DNA of 61,215 bases from Candidatus Gastranaerophilales bacterium (GTDB taxonomy: Bacteria > Cyanobacteriota > Vampirovibrionia > Gastranaerophilales > Gastranaerophilaceae), in NCBI GenBank assembly GCA_944322855.1, contig CALUQG010000010.1, positions 1-61,215 on the forward strand, written 5' to 3'. Below the pieces are notes generated by a model. That model was not told the DNA's origin. It made no database searches and worked only from the letters and a program-made list of their open reading frames with translations. Shown in pieces: positions 24,931 to 33,242 of the stretch (position 1 is the first letter of the stretch; each line of letters starts with the position of its first letter). Made by a program: the position numbers and the translations under genes.

Positions 24931-25527
24931 CTAGTCTAAAATATATTTTTTCATTTTAAAAAGCTCTTTAAACTCACCGTTTTTTATTACAATTTCAATT
25001 GTTTCTAATATTTTAGATAAATCATCATCAGAAACTTTTTTAATTCTTTCCGGAAGTTTAATGTCTGCTGTTGTTTTTGCATTGACAAGAAAATTGTTTA
25101 TAATTAGAAACTCTTTATATACGTCCATTACAAGCGACCAATCATCAGGCAGGTTGCAATTTTTGCCAAGATAATATTTACAGTCTTTTTTTAGTTTGTC
25201 TATATATTTAATTGCGTAGTTAACTTCAAATAACATATTTTCTTCATCAACCTGTTTGTCCAGATAATCATTATCGAGAATATCTTTTGGTTCTATAGAA
25301 AATTTATTTGTAATAAAAGTCGCCCATAGCAGGCATCCAAGGTAAAAAGATACAGTATGTTCCAGAAGTTTTAATAACTGCGGATATACAAGCTGAAATT
25401 TGAATTTTCTTTGGTGAGGTGATTTTATTGAAAACAAAACATTGTATGCTGCGTCTATATTTTGTGAAAACGCAAGAGTATATTTACTATATCCGGGATC
25501 AAATAAAACACCTCTTGAAAAATCCAT
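24931..25527 (-). CDS. Hypothetical protein
   Basis: A 198-residue protein that I do not recognise. It is mostly helical by composition with hydrophobic stretches (LLEHTVSFYLGCLLWATFI at about 52-70) and an acidic middle, with no signal peptide or metal motif. GGAG lies 6 bases before the ATG at 25527, supporting a real gene. It is transcribed alone, divergent from the activase gene, with about 140 bases between the starts. Confidence 0.6.
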   Translation of the reverse strand: MDFSRGVLFDPGYSKYTLAFSQNIDAAYNVLFSIKSPHQRKFKFQLVYPQLLKLLEHTVSFYLGCLLWATFITNKFSIEPKDILDNDYLDKQVDEENMLFEVNYAIKYIDKLKKDCKYYLGKNCNLPDDWSLVMDVYKEFLIINNFLVNAKTTADIKLPERIKKVSDDDLSKILETIEIVIKNGEFKELFKMKKYILD

Positions 25528-25611
25528 TATTATCTCCAATATTGTCTGACTAGTTGATTATATCTTTTTATCTTATAAAAATAAAGTTTTATAACACAAT
25601 CCAAAAATAAT

Positions 25612-25640
25612 TTGAACTTGGTTTTTGTTTAAATTATATT
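25612..25640 (+). promoter_or_regulatory. Sigma-70-type promoter of the activase gene
   Basis: TTGAAC (25612-25617), a 17-base spacer and TATATT (25635-25640), 27 bases before the ATG, with GAGG as the ribosome-binding site. Confidence 0.6.
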
Positions 25641-25667
25641 AAAAATAAGATTTTAAGAGAGGTAGAA

Positions 25668-26672
25668 ATGGCACTTAATGTATATTTAGGGATTGATGTC
25701 GGTTCTGTTACAACAAAGCTTGCGCTTGTTGATGAGGCAGGAAAATATGTCGACAGTTATATGCTGAGAACAGCAGGCAAGCCTGTAATAGCTGTTCAAA
25801 CAGGTATGAGAGAACTGCAGAAACAGGCTTTATGTGAATATAATATTTGTGGTGTCGGAACTACAGGAAGCGGAAGAAACCTCGCAGGTGCTCTTGTTGG
25901 TGCGGATGTTATAAAAAATGAGATAACAGCCCATGCTGTTGCTGCCAGTACTTATGTCCCGGGGGTTCAAACTATCTTGGAAATAGGCGGTCAGGATAGT
26001 AAAATCATTATTTTAAGAGATGGTATTGTTACAGATTTCGCAATGAATACCGTATGTGCTGCCGGTACAGGCAGTTTTCTTGATCAGCAGGCAAATAGAT
26101 TGAATGTTCCGATTGAAAATTTTGGTGAAACTGCTTTAAAATCAACAAATCCGGCCAGAATTGCAGGAAGATGCGGAGTATTTGCAGAAAGCGATCTTAT
26201 TCACAAACAGCAGCTCGGGTATCCTGTAGAAGACCTCTTATATGGTCTTTGTCAAGCACTTGTAAGAAATTACCTGAGCAATCTCGCATTGGGTAAGGAA
26301 CTATTGCCGATTGTTACATTCCAGGGCGGTGTTGCTACAAATTCAGGCATGGTTAAGGCTTTTGAAGAGGCGCTTAATACCAAAATAGTAGTTCCTGATA
26401 ATCATCAGACTATGGGCGCAATAGGTGCTGCATTGCTGGCTATGGAAAATCATCAATATACTGAAAATCTAACTAAATTTAAAGGCTGGGAAGTTGGCAA
26501 TATGCACTTTAATTCCATAACAAATCAGTGCAACGGATGTTCTAACAATTGCGAGGTTATTACTATCGTTGAGGGGGATATTCCTGATGAACATCCTAAA
26601 GATATTAAAGATATAAAGGGAAATATCATTGCTCGCTGGGGCGGCACCTGCGGAAAATGGGATATTTCATAA
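25668..26672 (+). CDS. BadF/BadG/HgdC-type 2-hydroxyacyl-CoA dehydratase activator
   Basis: An ASKHA-fold ATPase of 334 residues: GIDVGSVTTKLAL (8-20), IGGQDSKII and FQGGVATNSG. The two cysteines that hold the [4Fe-4S] cluster at the dimer interface are C130 (NTVCAAGTGSF) and C169 (AGRCGVFAESD). Such proteins drive ATP-dependent electron transfer to an oxygen-sensitive dehydratase or reductase, which implies anaerobic life. A C-terminal cysteine-rich tail (CNGCSNNC and GGTCGKW) is added; in long members of this family a similar cysteine region leads into a DUF2229 part that is missing here. No dehydratase gene is adjacent. Confidence 0.9.
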   Translation: MALNVYLGIDVGSVTTKLALVDEAGKYVDSYMLRTAGKPVIAVQTGMRELQKQALCEYNICGVGTTGSGRNLAGALVGADVIKNEITAHAVAASTYVPGVQTILEIGGQDSKIIILRDGIVTDFAMNTVCAAGTGSFLDQQANRLNVPIENFGETALKSTNPARIAGRCGVFAESDLIHKQQLGYPVEDLLYGLCQALVRNYLSNLALGKELLPIVTFQGGVATNSGMVKAFEEALNTKIVVPDNHQTMGAIGAALLAMENHQYTENLTKFKGWEVGNMHFNSITNQCNGCSNNCEVITIVEGDIPDEHPKDIKDIKGNIIARWGGTCGKWDIS

Positions 26673-26683
26673 TTAAAAATTTC

Positions 26684-26718
26684 AAAACAGGGTTTTGGTT
26701 ATTCCAAGGCCCTGTTTT
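26684..26718 (+). terminator. Terminator of the activase gene
   Basis: A 9-bp stem AAAACAGGG/CCCTGTTTT with a 17-base loop ending in TTTTCTT, 12 bases after the stop codon. Confidence 0.7.
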
Positions 26719-26802
26719 CTTAAGAAATCATTGCAGATTATTTTGTAAAAAAAAAGTAATAAACTAACAAATTAAATATATTAAAAGGTTTAAATAAGCA
26801 TT

Positions 26803-28239
26803 ATGAAGATATCTTCAACATATTTTAATAATTATCCAAAAGGGAACTTATACGCTGCCGGTAAAATTTATAACAGCGGAATTGATTATAACTTGCAATT
26901 GAATTATTTAAAAGACTATCAATGTGATTCTGTTAGTTTTAAACGAATTCCTGATACCACTTTTATAAATGATTTGCGCGAATTGCCTAATTTAACATGC
27001 GGCTGCTGTGGTATTAAAATGCTAAAAAACTCGGTGGTTAATGACTTTTTAAACAGAAAAATATATTATCCGGCATCTATTGCTTTGAAAAGGATAAAGT
27101 CTGAAAACTATTTTAATGAAAGTCATGCTTCTGATGAAATGAAAACTGCATATGCTTTTTTGAAGAATTTTGCAGATAGAAATCCCAAACTTACAATGCA
27201 GGATATTCTGGCTAAAAAGGCTGTAAAGGCAAAAAGACAAACTTTTCCTAAAGAAGTCAGTGCTGCTTGTGAAACAATCAGGGATATGACAAAACTTGTT
27301 GCTCATAATTCTAAGTATATGATTGATGAAATCTCAAAACTCAATCCTAAATTTCATAAAACCGAGAAAAAAGTTTTCAAAGAACTGCAGATGCTTGCCA
27401 AAGAATATCCTCAAGAAACATTCTATGATATTCTTAACAAATCTGAAGTCAATAAATATTACCTGACAAGACTGCAGAAGAAACAAATTGATATACTGGA
27501 CAATGTTGTTGGCGCAGTTGAAGATGCTCCTGAAAATATAAAAACTATGGTTCTTGATGTTACGGAAAAAGCCAGAGATATTTTTGAAAAAGAAAGTGTT
27601 GAAATACTTCATAAAAGAGGTAGGGTAATATCTCATTATCAATCTTTGCTTAATGATTATAAAGATGATAGTTGTGTTCAAAAAGTATTAGAAATTATAA
27701 ACGAGCTACCTGATTCAAAAACAGATTCCGATGCTTTTTTGATTAAAGGTGCTCAAAAAAGCTCAAATGCTATCGTGGAAATTTTACTAAGCCGTGTTAG
27801 AAGTACATTTGAACATGTAAAGCCGCATAAAAGAGAAGGCGACAACGGTCCGAGTAATATTTTTAACTATATTGCGCTTTGCGGTAAATGTAATTCCGAA
27901 AGACAAAGAACAGGATACGATATATTTACCAAAGCTCATCCTGAGATGATTGAAAATGAACAAATCCAGATTAATAAAATTATACATTTTATTAATCATG
28001 GAATACTTGCAGGGTATGATGAGTACCCTGTAAAAATAAAAAAAGCTCTGGATATCGAATCAAAAGGAGCAATAAAGATTAATATTAATAAACTTAATTT
28101 GCTACAGGCCAAAAACAACAGAAAACTCCGTCAGAAGAAAATAATTGAAAAAAAGAAAAGTCTTAACGGCAGTAAAGCAATCTATAAATTTGGCAAAGGA
28201 TTGTTTAAAAGAAATGTAATGGGAAAGAATGATAAGTGA
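26803..28239 (+). CDS. Split-HNH/zinc protein, paralogue 1
   Basis: A 478-residue protein with an HNH-nuclease-like C-terminal segment. It has EHVKP (337-341; candidate H338), N355 and LCGKCNSER (C360, C363). The usual first zinc knuckle seems to sit far upstream as LTCGCCGIKM (C66, C68, C69), with about 268 lysine/glutamate-rich, mainly helical residues between the halves. A conserved ELPDSKTDSDAFLIK block precedes the HNH part and a DEYPVKIKKAL tail follows it. Residues 44-47 read VSFK. It is the first of three tandem paralogues. It may cleave or bind nucleic acid; no partner or target is visible. Confidence 0.75.
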   Translation: MKISSTYFNNYPKGNLYAAGKIYNSGIDYNLQLNYLKDYQCDSVSFKRIPDTTFINDLRELPNLTCGCCGIKMLKNSVVNDFLNRKIYYPASIALKRIKSENYFNESHASDEMKTAYAFLKNFADRNPKLTMQDILAKKAVKAKRQTFPKEVSAACETIRDMTKLVAHNSKYMIDEISKLNPKFHKTEKKVFKELQMLAKEYPQETFYDILNKSEVNKYYLTRLQKKQIDILDNVVGAVEDAPENIKTMVLDVTEKARDIFEKESVEILHKRGRVISHYQSLLNDYKDDSCVQKVLEIINELPDSKTDSDAFLIKGAQKSSNAIVEILLSRVRSTFEHVKPHKREGDNGPSNIFNYIALCGKCNSERQRTGYDIFTKAHPEMIENEQIQINKIIHFINHGILAGYDEYPVKIKKALDIESKGAIKININKLNLLQAKNNRKLRQKKIIEKKKSLNGSKAIYKFGKGLFKRNVMGKNDK

Positions 28240-29552
28240 TGAGGATACTGCCTGTTTACACTCCAAATAGAAAATATACAAGTATAAATTCTCAAAATAA
28301 CCGGAATTTTACCCGTTATAACAACTCTTTGTCTGATTTTAAATCTATTGATACAGTTTCGTTTAAATCAAGGGTCAAACTTATTACGGATTTAAGAAAT
28401 ATACCTGATATCCCTTGTGCTTGTTGTGGTGTAACTACAATTCCAAATGGTGTCATTGACAAATTTATGGAAGAAAAAATTTATTATTCTGCAAGAAAAG
28501 CTATGGATGTTATAGAATCGAGCGGCATATTTTGTAAAAGTAAACTTAATCCTCATCAGCTGCAAGCATATAAATTTTGCAAAATGATTTCCCGTCTTTA
28601 TGAAGGTACGCTCTCTTCTATACTTGACAGGCCTGCTGTTGTTCATAAGATGGGTGAATTATCGAAAGATGTTGTAGCTGACATAAAACTAATTGAAAAA
28701 ATGACAAAAAGAGTCTTCCATGATTCATCATATCTTATAAAAGAATTGGAACAATTTGAGCCGAAGATGAATAAAGTGGAAAAAGAAGCATTTAATATAC
28801 TAAGAAAGTATTCCAAAATTTATCCTAAAAAATCGTTTACAGAAATATTTAATGAGCCTAAATTATTCAACAAACATTTATTAAAGCTTGAAAGGAAACA
28901 GGGAAATATTCTGTGGCAGATTGACTGTATCGCAGAAAATATGTCTACTCCATCAAAACAAAAAATTCGCAGGCTTGTGAAAAAATCTTATAACATTATT
29001 TTGAAAGAATCTTTTTTAATAAAAAATAAAAGAAGCCGAATTATTGAAATGTTTGAAAATATTGATGAAAAAATTCCTGAAAGAGAACTTATGCAGGAGA
29101 TTCTTTTTCTTGTAAACCAGCTTCCGAGTTCAAAAAATAGTGTAAGTGCATTTATAGTAAAATATCGGGATTACAATCCGAATAAAATTGCTGAAAGAAT
29201 TTTAAGAGGTTCAGCCGCTACAATTGAACATGTTAAGCCTGCCAGAAGAGTTAATGACCCGGGTGAGAATGAAATAAAAAATTATATAGTTCTTTGTGCA
29301 AATTGCAATTCCGAGCGAGGACAAATTCCGTATTCTGAATTTATAAAGACACATCGTGATATGCCTCATAACATTCAAAAATATATAGAAAAAGTCATTG
29401 AATATATAAATAACGGCAGGCTGAACGGATATGGTCAATATCCTCAGCTTATAAGACAGAGAGTAATCGACGAATCTGAAGGTAAGATAAAACTTGATAT
29501 ATCAAGTTTAAATTTAAGAAATTACGTTCAAAAAAATAAAAATAGAAAATGA
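28239..29552 (+). CDS. Split-HNH/zinc protein, paralogue 2
   Basis: A 437-residue paralogue of the previous gene. Its ATG shares one base with the upstream TGA, so translation is coupled. It has VSFKS near residue 40, IPCACCGVTT, a long helical insertion, then QLPSSKNSVSAFIVK, IEHVKPARR and VLCANCNSERG. The key histidine, asparagine and cysteines of the HNH-like segment are all kept. It diverges from paralogue 1 mostly inside the insertion. Confidence 0.75.
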   Translation: MRILPVYTPNRKYTSINSQNNRNFTRYNNSLSDFKSIDTVSFKSRVKLITDLRNIPDIPCACCGVTTIPNGVIDKFMEEKIYYSARKAMDVIESSGIFCKSKLNPHQLQAYKFCKMISRLYEGTLSSILDRPAVVHKMGELSKDVVADIKLIEKMTKRVFHDSSYLIKELEQFEPKMNKVEKEAFNILRKYSKIYPKKSFTEIFNEPKLFNKHLLKLERKQGNILWQIDCIAENMSTPSKQKIRRLVKKSYNIILKESFLIKNKRSRIIEMFENIDEKIPERELMQEILFLVNQLPSSKNSVSAFIVKYRDYNPNKIAERILRGSAATIEHVKPARRVNDPGENEIKNYIVLCANCNSERGQIPYSEFIKTHRDMPHNIQKYIEKVIEYINNGRLNGYGQYPQLIRQRVIDESEGKIKLDISSLNLRNYVQKNKNRK

Positions 29553-29561
29553 TATATGGTT

Positions 29562-30659
29562 ATGAAAATTCAAACAACATTTTTTAAATATAATATAAAC
29601 AATCAAACAGGAGCTAATGCTTCAAGCATTAGTGTTATTCCTAAAAATACAGGAATAACAAAAGATGTTGTTAGTTTTTCTTCAGCAAACGTTGACAAAG
29701 AGGATGCATATAACTTGAGAAATCTGCCGGGGCTGACCTGTGCCTGCTGTGGTAAAAAGATGATAAATGAGGCAGATTATCGTCGTTTGAAAACAAAAGA
29801 TTTTCAAGGCCCTGCATATCCGGTTTTGAAAAAGCTGAAACCTTTTGTTCCTTTTATGAAGCCTACAGAAAAAACTGTTTATAATTTATTAAAACGTGCA
29901 TCAAGTAAAGATCCGAATGCTGATTTGAATACTCTTTTAAGAAAAAGATACTATTATCATCTCGGACGTCTTGAAGTAAAGCAGCTTGGTATAATTAATA
30001 AAGCAATTTCTCAAAAACTTGAGTTGAGCAGTGAATCTCAGGCTGAATTAGACAAAACTATGCAAAAAGTAAGAGAAATTTTATTTGTAGAGCCTAAACA
30101 TTCAAGACAGAAAAGGGAACGTGTTATCAATGAGTTTGTTAAACTGAAACAAATTTGTCCTGAAAAAAATGAAATAGATAAAATTATAAAAGTTGTTCAA
30201 ACTTTGCCAAACTCAAAAGATGATGTTGATTCTTTTATAATAAAATATACGCAGCGAGGCAACAGGGAAATCGGACAAAGACTCTTATCTCCGTCTTTAC
30301 CCACTTTAGATCATATAAAACCAGCCTCAAAAAGCGGACATGATGATTTTTCTAATCTTATTGTCATGTGTGAAAAATGTAATAGCGCAAGAGGCTCCAT
30401 CCATTATCAAGAATGGTTTAAAATCCATCCGGAAATGCCTGAAAATATACAAAAAAATATCAATAAGATAATTAAAGCAATTAATACAAAAAAGCTGCAG
30501 AATTTTGATACTTATCCGCTTGATATAAAAGAAACACTGGAAAAAGAAACAAACGGGCAGATTATTCTTAATATAGATGATTATCATGCCCCGGTGAGAG
30601 AGTTGATGGTGTTAGATGATTTAGATTCCGCTTCATCGACAATAAATTTTGGTGTGTAA
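29562..30659 (+). CDS. Split-HNH/zinc protein, paralogue 3
   Basis: A 365-residue, shorter paralogue. It has VVSFSS near residue 35, LTCACCGKKM, a shorter helical insertion, TLPNSKDDVDSFIIK, then LDHIKPASKSGHDDFSN and VMCEKCNSARGS, which is the most canonical HNH sequence of the three. The start at 29562 aligns with the MKI start of paralogue 1; an ATG six bases earlier is possible. Its last 76 bases overlap the 3' end of the convergent DUF262-like gene. Confidence 0.75.
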   Translation: MKIQTTFFKYNINNQTGANASSISVIPKNTGITKDVVSFSSANVDKEDAYNLRNLPGLTCACCGKKMINEADYRRLKTKDFQGPAYPVLKKLKPFVPFMKPTEKTVYNLLKRASSKDPNADLNTLLRKRYYYHLGRLEVKQLGIINKAISQKLELSSESQAELDKTMQKVREILFVEPKHSRQKRERVINEFVKLKQICPEKNEIDKIIKVVQTLPNSKDDVDSFIIKYTQRGNREIGQRLLSPSLPTLDHIKPASKSGHDDFSNLIVMCEKCNSARGSIHYQEWFKIHPEMPENIQKNINKIIKAINTKKLQNFDTYPLDIKETLEKETNGQIILNIDDYHAPVRELMVLDDLDSASSTINFGV

Positions 30660-31237
30660 TCTTTCAGTATAAGCATTTTGTTTATTTCTGTACTCAAACC
30701 TGCAAAAGAAAGTGCTATTTGAGAAGGCTTTTTGGAATTTCTTTCTTCAATAAACCCGATTACAGTATCCAGAATTTCAAGAAGCATTGCCCTGTTAATA
30801 TGTGCAAATTCAAAATCTTCAAACACTTCCATTAAAAAAGGATATGCATCTTTTGCGTTGTAAGCATTAATCTTTTTTATTTTTATACGAATATCTCCGT
30901 CAGAGATATCAGCGAATGTAATTTTTCTGTAATATACAGAATATCTGAATATATTTTTTATGATTATTTCTTTATCTTGAAAACGGGAGGCTTTTTGATA
31001 AAAATCCACAAAATTTGCAAATAGATTTTCTTTTTTTGTGATAATTCCGTTATTTTGGATGGTCAAATAATCAATAAAAAATTTTTCTAACAAATTTTTA
31101 TTGACTTTTTCACCAGCCTCAAGATATGCGTTTTCCATATCAAGCCAGTATGTCGTATAAACATCAAGCAATCCTGAGTTTATAAGTTCGGCTGATATAA
31201 ATTTTCTTATTCTGGATATATTGCTTAAATTATTCAT
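30584..31237 (-). CDS. DUF262/GmrSD-like fragment
   Basis: A 217-residue protein that resembles the middle/C-terminal helical region of DUF262 (GmrSD-type) proteins: YTTYWLDMENAY, FFIDYLTIQN, FANFVDFYQKAS, RIKIKKINAYNAKDAYPFL and LLEILDTVIGFIEER. The N-terminal catalytic DUF262 part with its DGQQR-type motif and the C-terminal HNH part of GmrSD are absent. It may be a decayed restriction gene or a stand-alone derivative. The match is from memory and moderate. It converges on the third split-HNH gene with a 76-base overlap. Confidence 0.5.
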   Translation of the reverse strand: MNNLSNISRIRKFISAELINSGLLDVYTTYWLDMENAYLEAGEKVNKNLLEKFFIDYLTIQNNGIITKKENLFANFVDFYQKASRFQDKEIIIKNIFRYSVYYRKITFADISDGDIRIKIKKINAYNAKDAYPFLMEVFEDFEFAHINRAMLLEILDTVIGFIEERNSKKPSQIALSFAGLSTEINKMLILKDYTPKFIVDEAESKSSNTINSLTGA

Positions 31238-31242
31238 CGTAA

Positions 31243-31265
31243 TACCCTATTACAATAATAGGGTA
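31243..31265. other. Perfect 10-bp hairpin
   Basis: TACCCTATTA and TAATAGGGTA around a CAA loop lie between the TPR gene and the DUF262-like gene, both on the minus strand. No T-run follows on either strand. It could be a weak terminator after the TPR gene or an operator for the next gene. Confidence 0.4.
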
Positions 31266-31305
31266 AATAAAATGAAAATACAAAAATATTAAGATTTACT
31301 AATAA

Positions 31306-32991
31306 TTAAACTTCAAATAATTTGTAAAGCCTGTATCGAATATCTTCATCGTCCAGATCATTAGTTATTGCGTTTAAATCAAGAGCCTGCTGAAAGTATT
31401 TAGCGGCTTTTGTATTTTCTTTGAGAATTGCGTAAGCTCTACCGAGATTGAAATAAGCCAGTGTGTAATGGCTGTTGTTTTCCACTGCGTGTTCAAAAAG
31501 CTCTATTGCTTCTTTAATATTTCCTATATCATCAAGATAAATGACACCAAGATTATTGTATGCAATTGCATAATCAGGATTTAGTTCAATTGCTTTGTGA
31601 TAAGCAACAATTGCTTCTTCCGTGTAATCTTTTTCCCATAACGCCATTGCGCATTTGCAATAAGATTTTGCATTTTCTGGATTGATTTTGATTGCGTCAC
31701 AGTAAGCTTTTATAGCATTGTCATAATCATCCAGAGAAAAATATGTATCGCCGACGGCAATATGGCTTTCTTCTGAATCCGGATTTAATACTGCGGCTGT
31801 TTGATATAATACTATCGCTGCTTCGGGATTTTCTTTGATTTCTAAATAAACTGAACCTAAGGCCTGGCATACTATTGATGTCCAGTATGGGTCAGGGTTG
31901 ATATTTATTGCTTTTTGATAATGATCAATTGCATCATCATACTGTTCCAGTTGTACAAGAGCAAATGCCATGCTGTTGTGATAAAACGGATTTTCTTCAT
32001 CTTTTTCTAAAGCCATAGAAAAAGCATTTACTGCGGATAAACTTTCATTTTTTTGCAGATAAAGGTGCCCCAGTTCATAATATACTTTGTCATTTTCCGG
32101 TTCTATTTCTAATAACTTTGTATAACAATCTATTGCATCGTCTTGTTTTTCCGGAAAATATGTCTGAATCAGTGTAGCAAATTTAATTAGTGCAGTTCTG
32201 TCATAAGGATTTGCTTCAAGAACTTTTTTGTATGCATCAAGAGCAATCTCAGGAGCATGTTCTTTAATGCAAATGTCTCCTATACGGTTATAGAAATATT
32301 CATCCCGTCCTGTATTCTCTGCTGCAGAGTCATACGTAGCAATAGCAAGAGAGCTATTTTTAATTTTTTCTAAAAATCCACCGTAAGATTTATACATGAA
32401 TACAAGTGCATCATCGCTTATATTCTTATACATCATTTTTAAAGATGCAAAATCCCATAAAACAGTTAGACATCCGGAACAAGCATAATACATCATTCTT
32501 AGAAAATCTATAAAAGACGGTTTTACTTTATTGATTTTTTCATACAGCATTGCTGCTAAAATAATTCGAGGGCGAGCCGATTTCAAAGGGTTAAGAGATA
32601 TTGCACTTTGAAATTCTTTTTCTGCTGAATCAAAATCTCTGGCTAATTTCAGAAAATATCCGGTGTATAGATGTGCATTAGTATTTTTCGGATCTATATT
32701 TATTGCCATTTTGCATTGTTCAATTGCAGAATCCAATGATATTTGACCGTTTTCAAACATGAGACTTGCCAGCCTGTAGTAGGTTTCTGGTATTTGAGGG
32801 TTTTGCTTAATTGCTTGTATGTAATAGTTTACAGCAGTTTCTAAATCGGAACTGTTGCTCCTTAGCAAATATTTTTCATGATAAATTCTTGCTTGCTCGA
32901 GCGTTTTATATACTAAAGACTTTCTGTCTTGCTCTGTTTTAATATTGTCTATTTCTATATTTTTATTACTATTCATGTGTTGTTCTAGCAT
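31306..32991 (-). CDS. Tetratricopeptide-repeat protein
   Basis: A 561-residue protein made almost entirely of TPR units, about 14 by eye. They have the usual A-x-x-x-Y/F-x-x-A-I-x-x-x-P pattern, for example AIDHYQKAININPD, AIKAYCDAIKINPE and AIVAYHKAIELNPD. The unit between about residues 165 and 200 is degenerate and includes cysteines. No signal peptide or membrane segment is seen, so a cytoplasmic scaffold is likely; partners are unknown. GAGG lies 5 bases before the ATG. Confidence 0.9.
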   Translation of the reverse strand: MLEQHMNSNKNIEIDNIKTEQDRKSLVYKTLEQARIYHEKYLLRSNSSDLETAVNYYIQAIKQNPQIPETYYRLASLMFENGQISLDSAIEQCKMAINIDPKNTNAHLYTGYFLKLARDFDSAEKEFQSAISLNPLKSARPRIILAAMLYEKINKVKPSFIDFLRMMYYACSGCLTVLWDFASLKMMYKNISDDALVFMYKSYGGFLEKIKNSSLAIATYDSAAENTGRDEYFYNRIGDICIKEHAPEIALDAYKKVLEANPYDRTALIKFATLIQTYFPEKQDDAIDCYTKLLEIEPENDKVYYELGHLYLQKNESLSAVNAFSMALEKDEENPFYHNSMAFALVQLEQYDDAIDHYQKAININPDPYWTSIVCQALGSVYLEIKENPEAAIVLYQTAAVLNPDSEESHIAVGDTYFSLDDYDNAIKAYCDAIKINPENAKSYCKCAMALWEKDYTEEAIVAYHKAIELNPDYAIAYNNLGVIYLDDIGNIKEAIELFEHAVENNSHYTLAYFNLGRAYAILKENTKAAKYFQQALDLNAITNDLDDEDIRYRLYKLFEV

Positions 32992-33242
32992 GCCTACCTC
33001 AGTCTCATGTCTTTATATGCGTCGACAAGCTGTTATGAAAATTAAAATTTTTATAAAGAAATCATCCTTTTATACCAAATTTGAAATTTGAAATTAAAGT
33101 TTTTTTAGAGCTTATTTTATTTATTTGTTTTTTATGATTAGTTTTTATTATTTGAAATTTATTGTGAAATATTAAGAGTTTAGAAATGATAATTTTATTT
33201 GTTAAAATAATTATTAACTAGACAAAGGAAGATGGTATTTAT

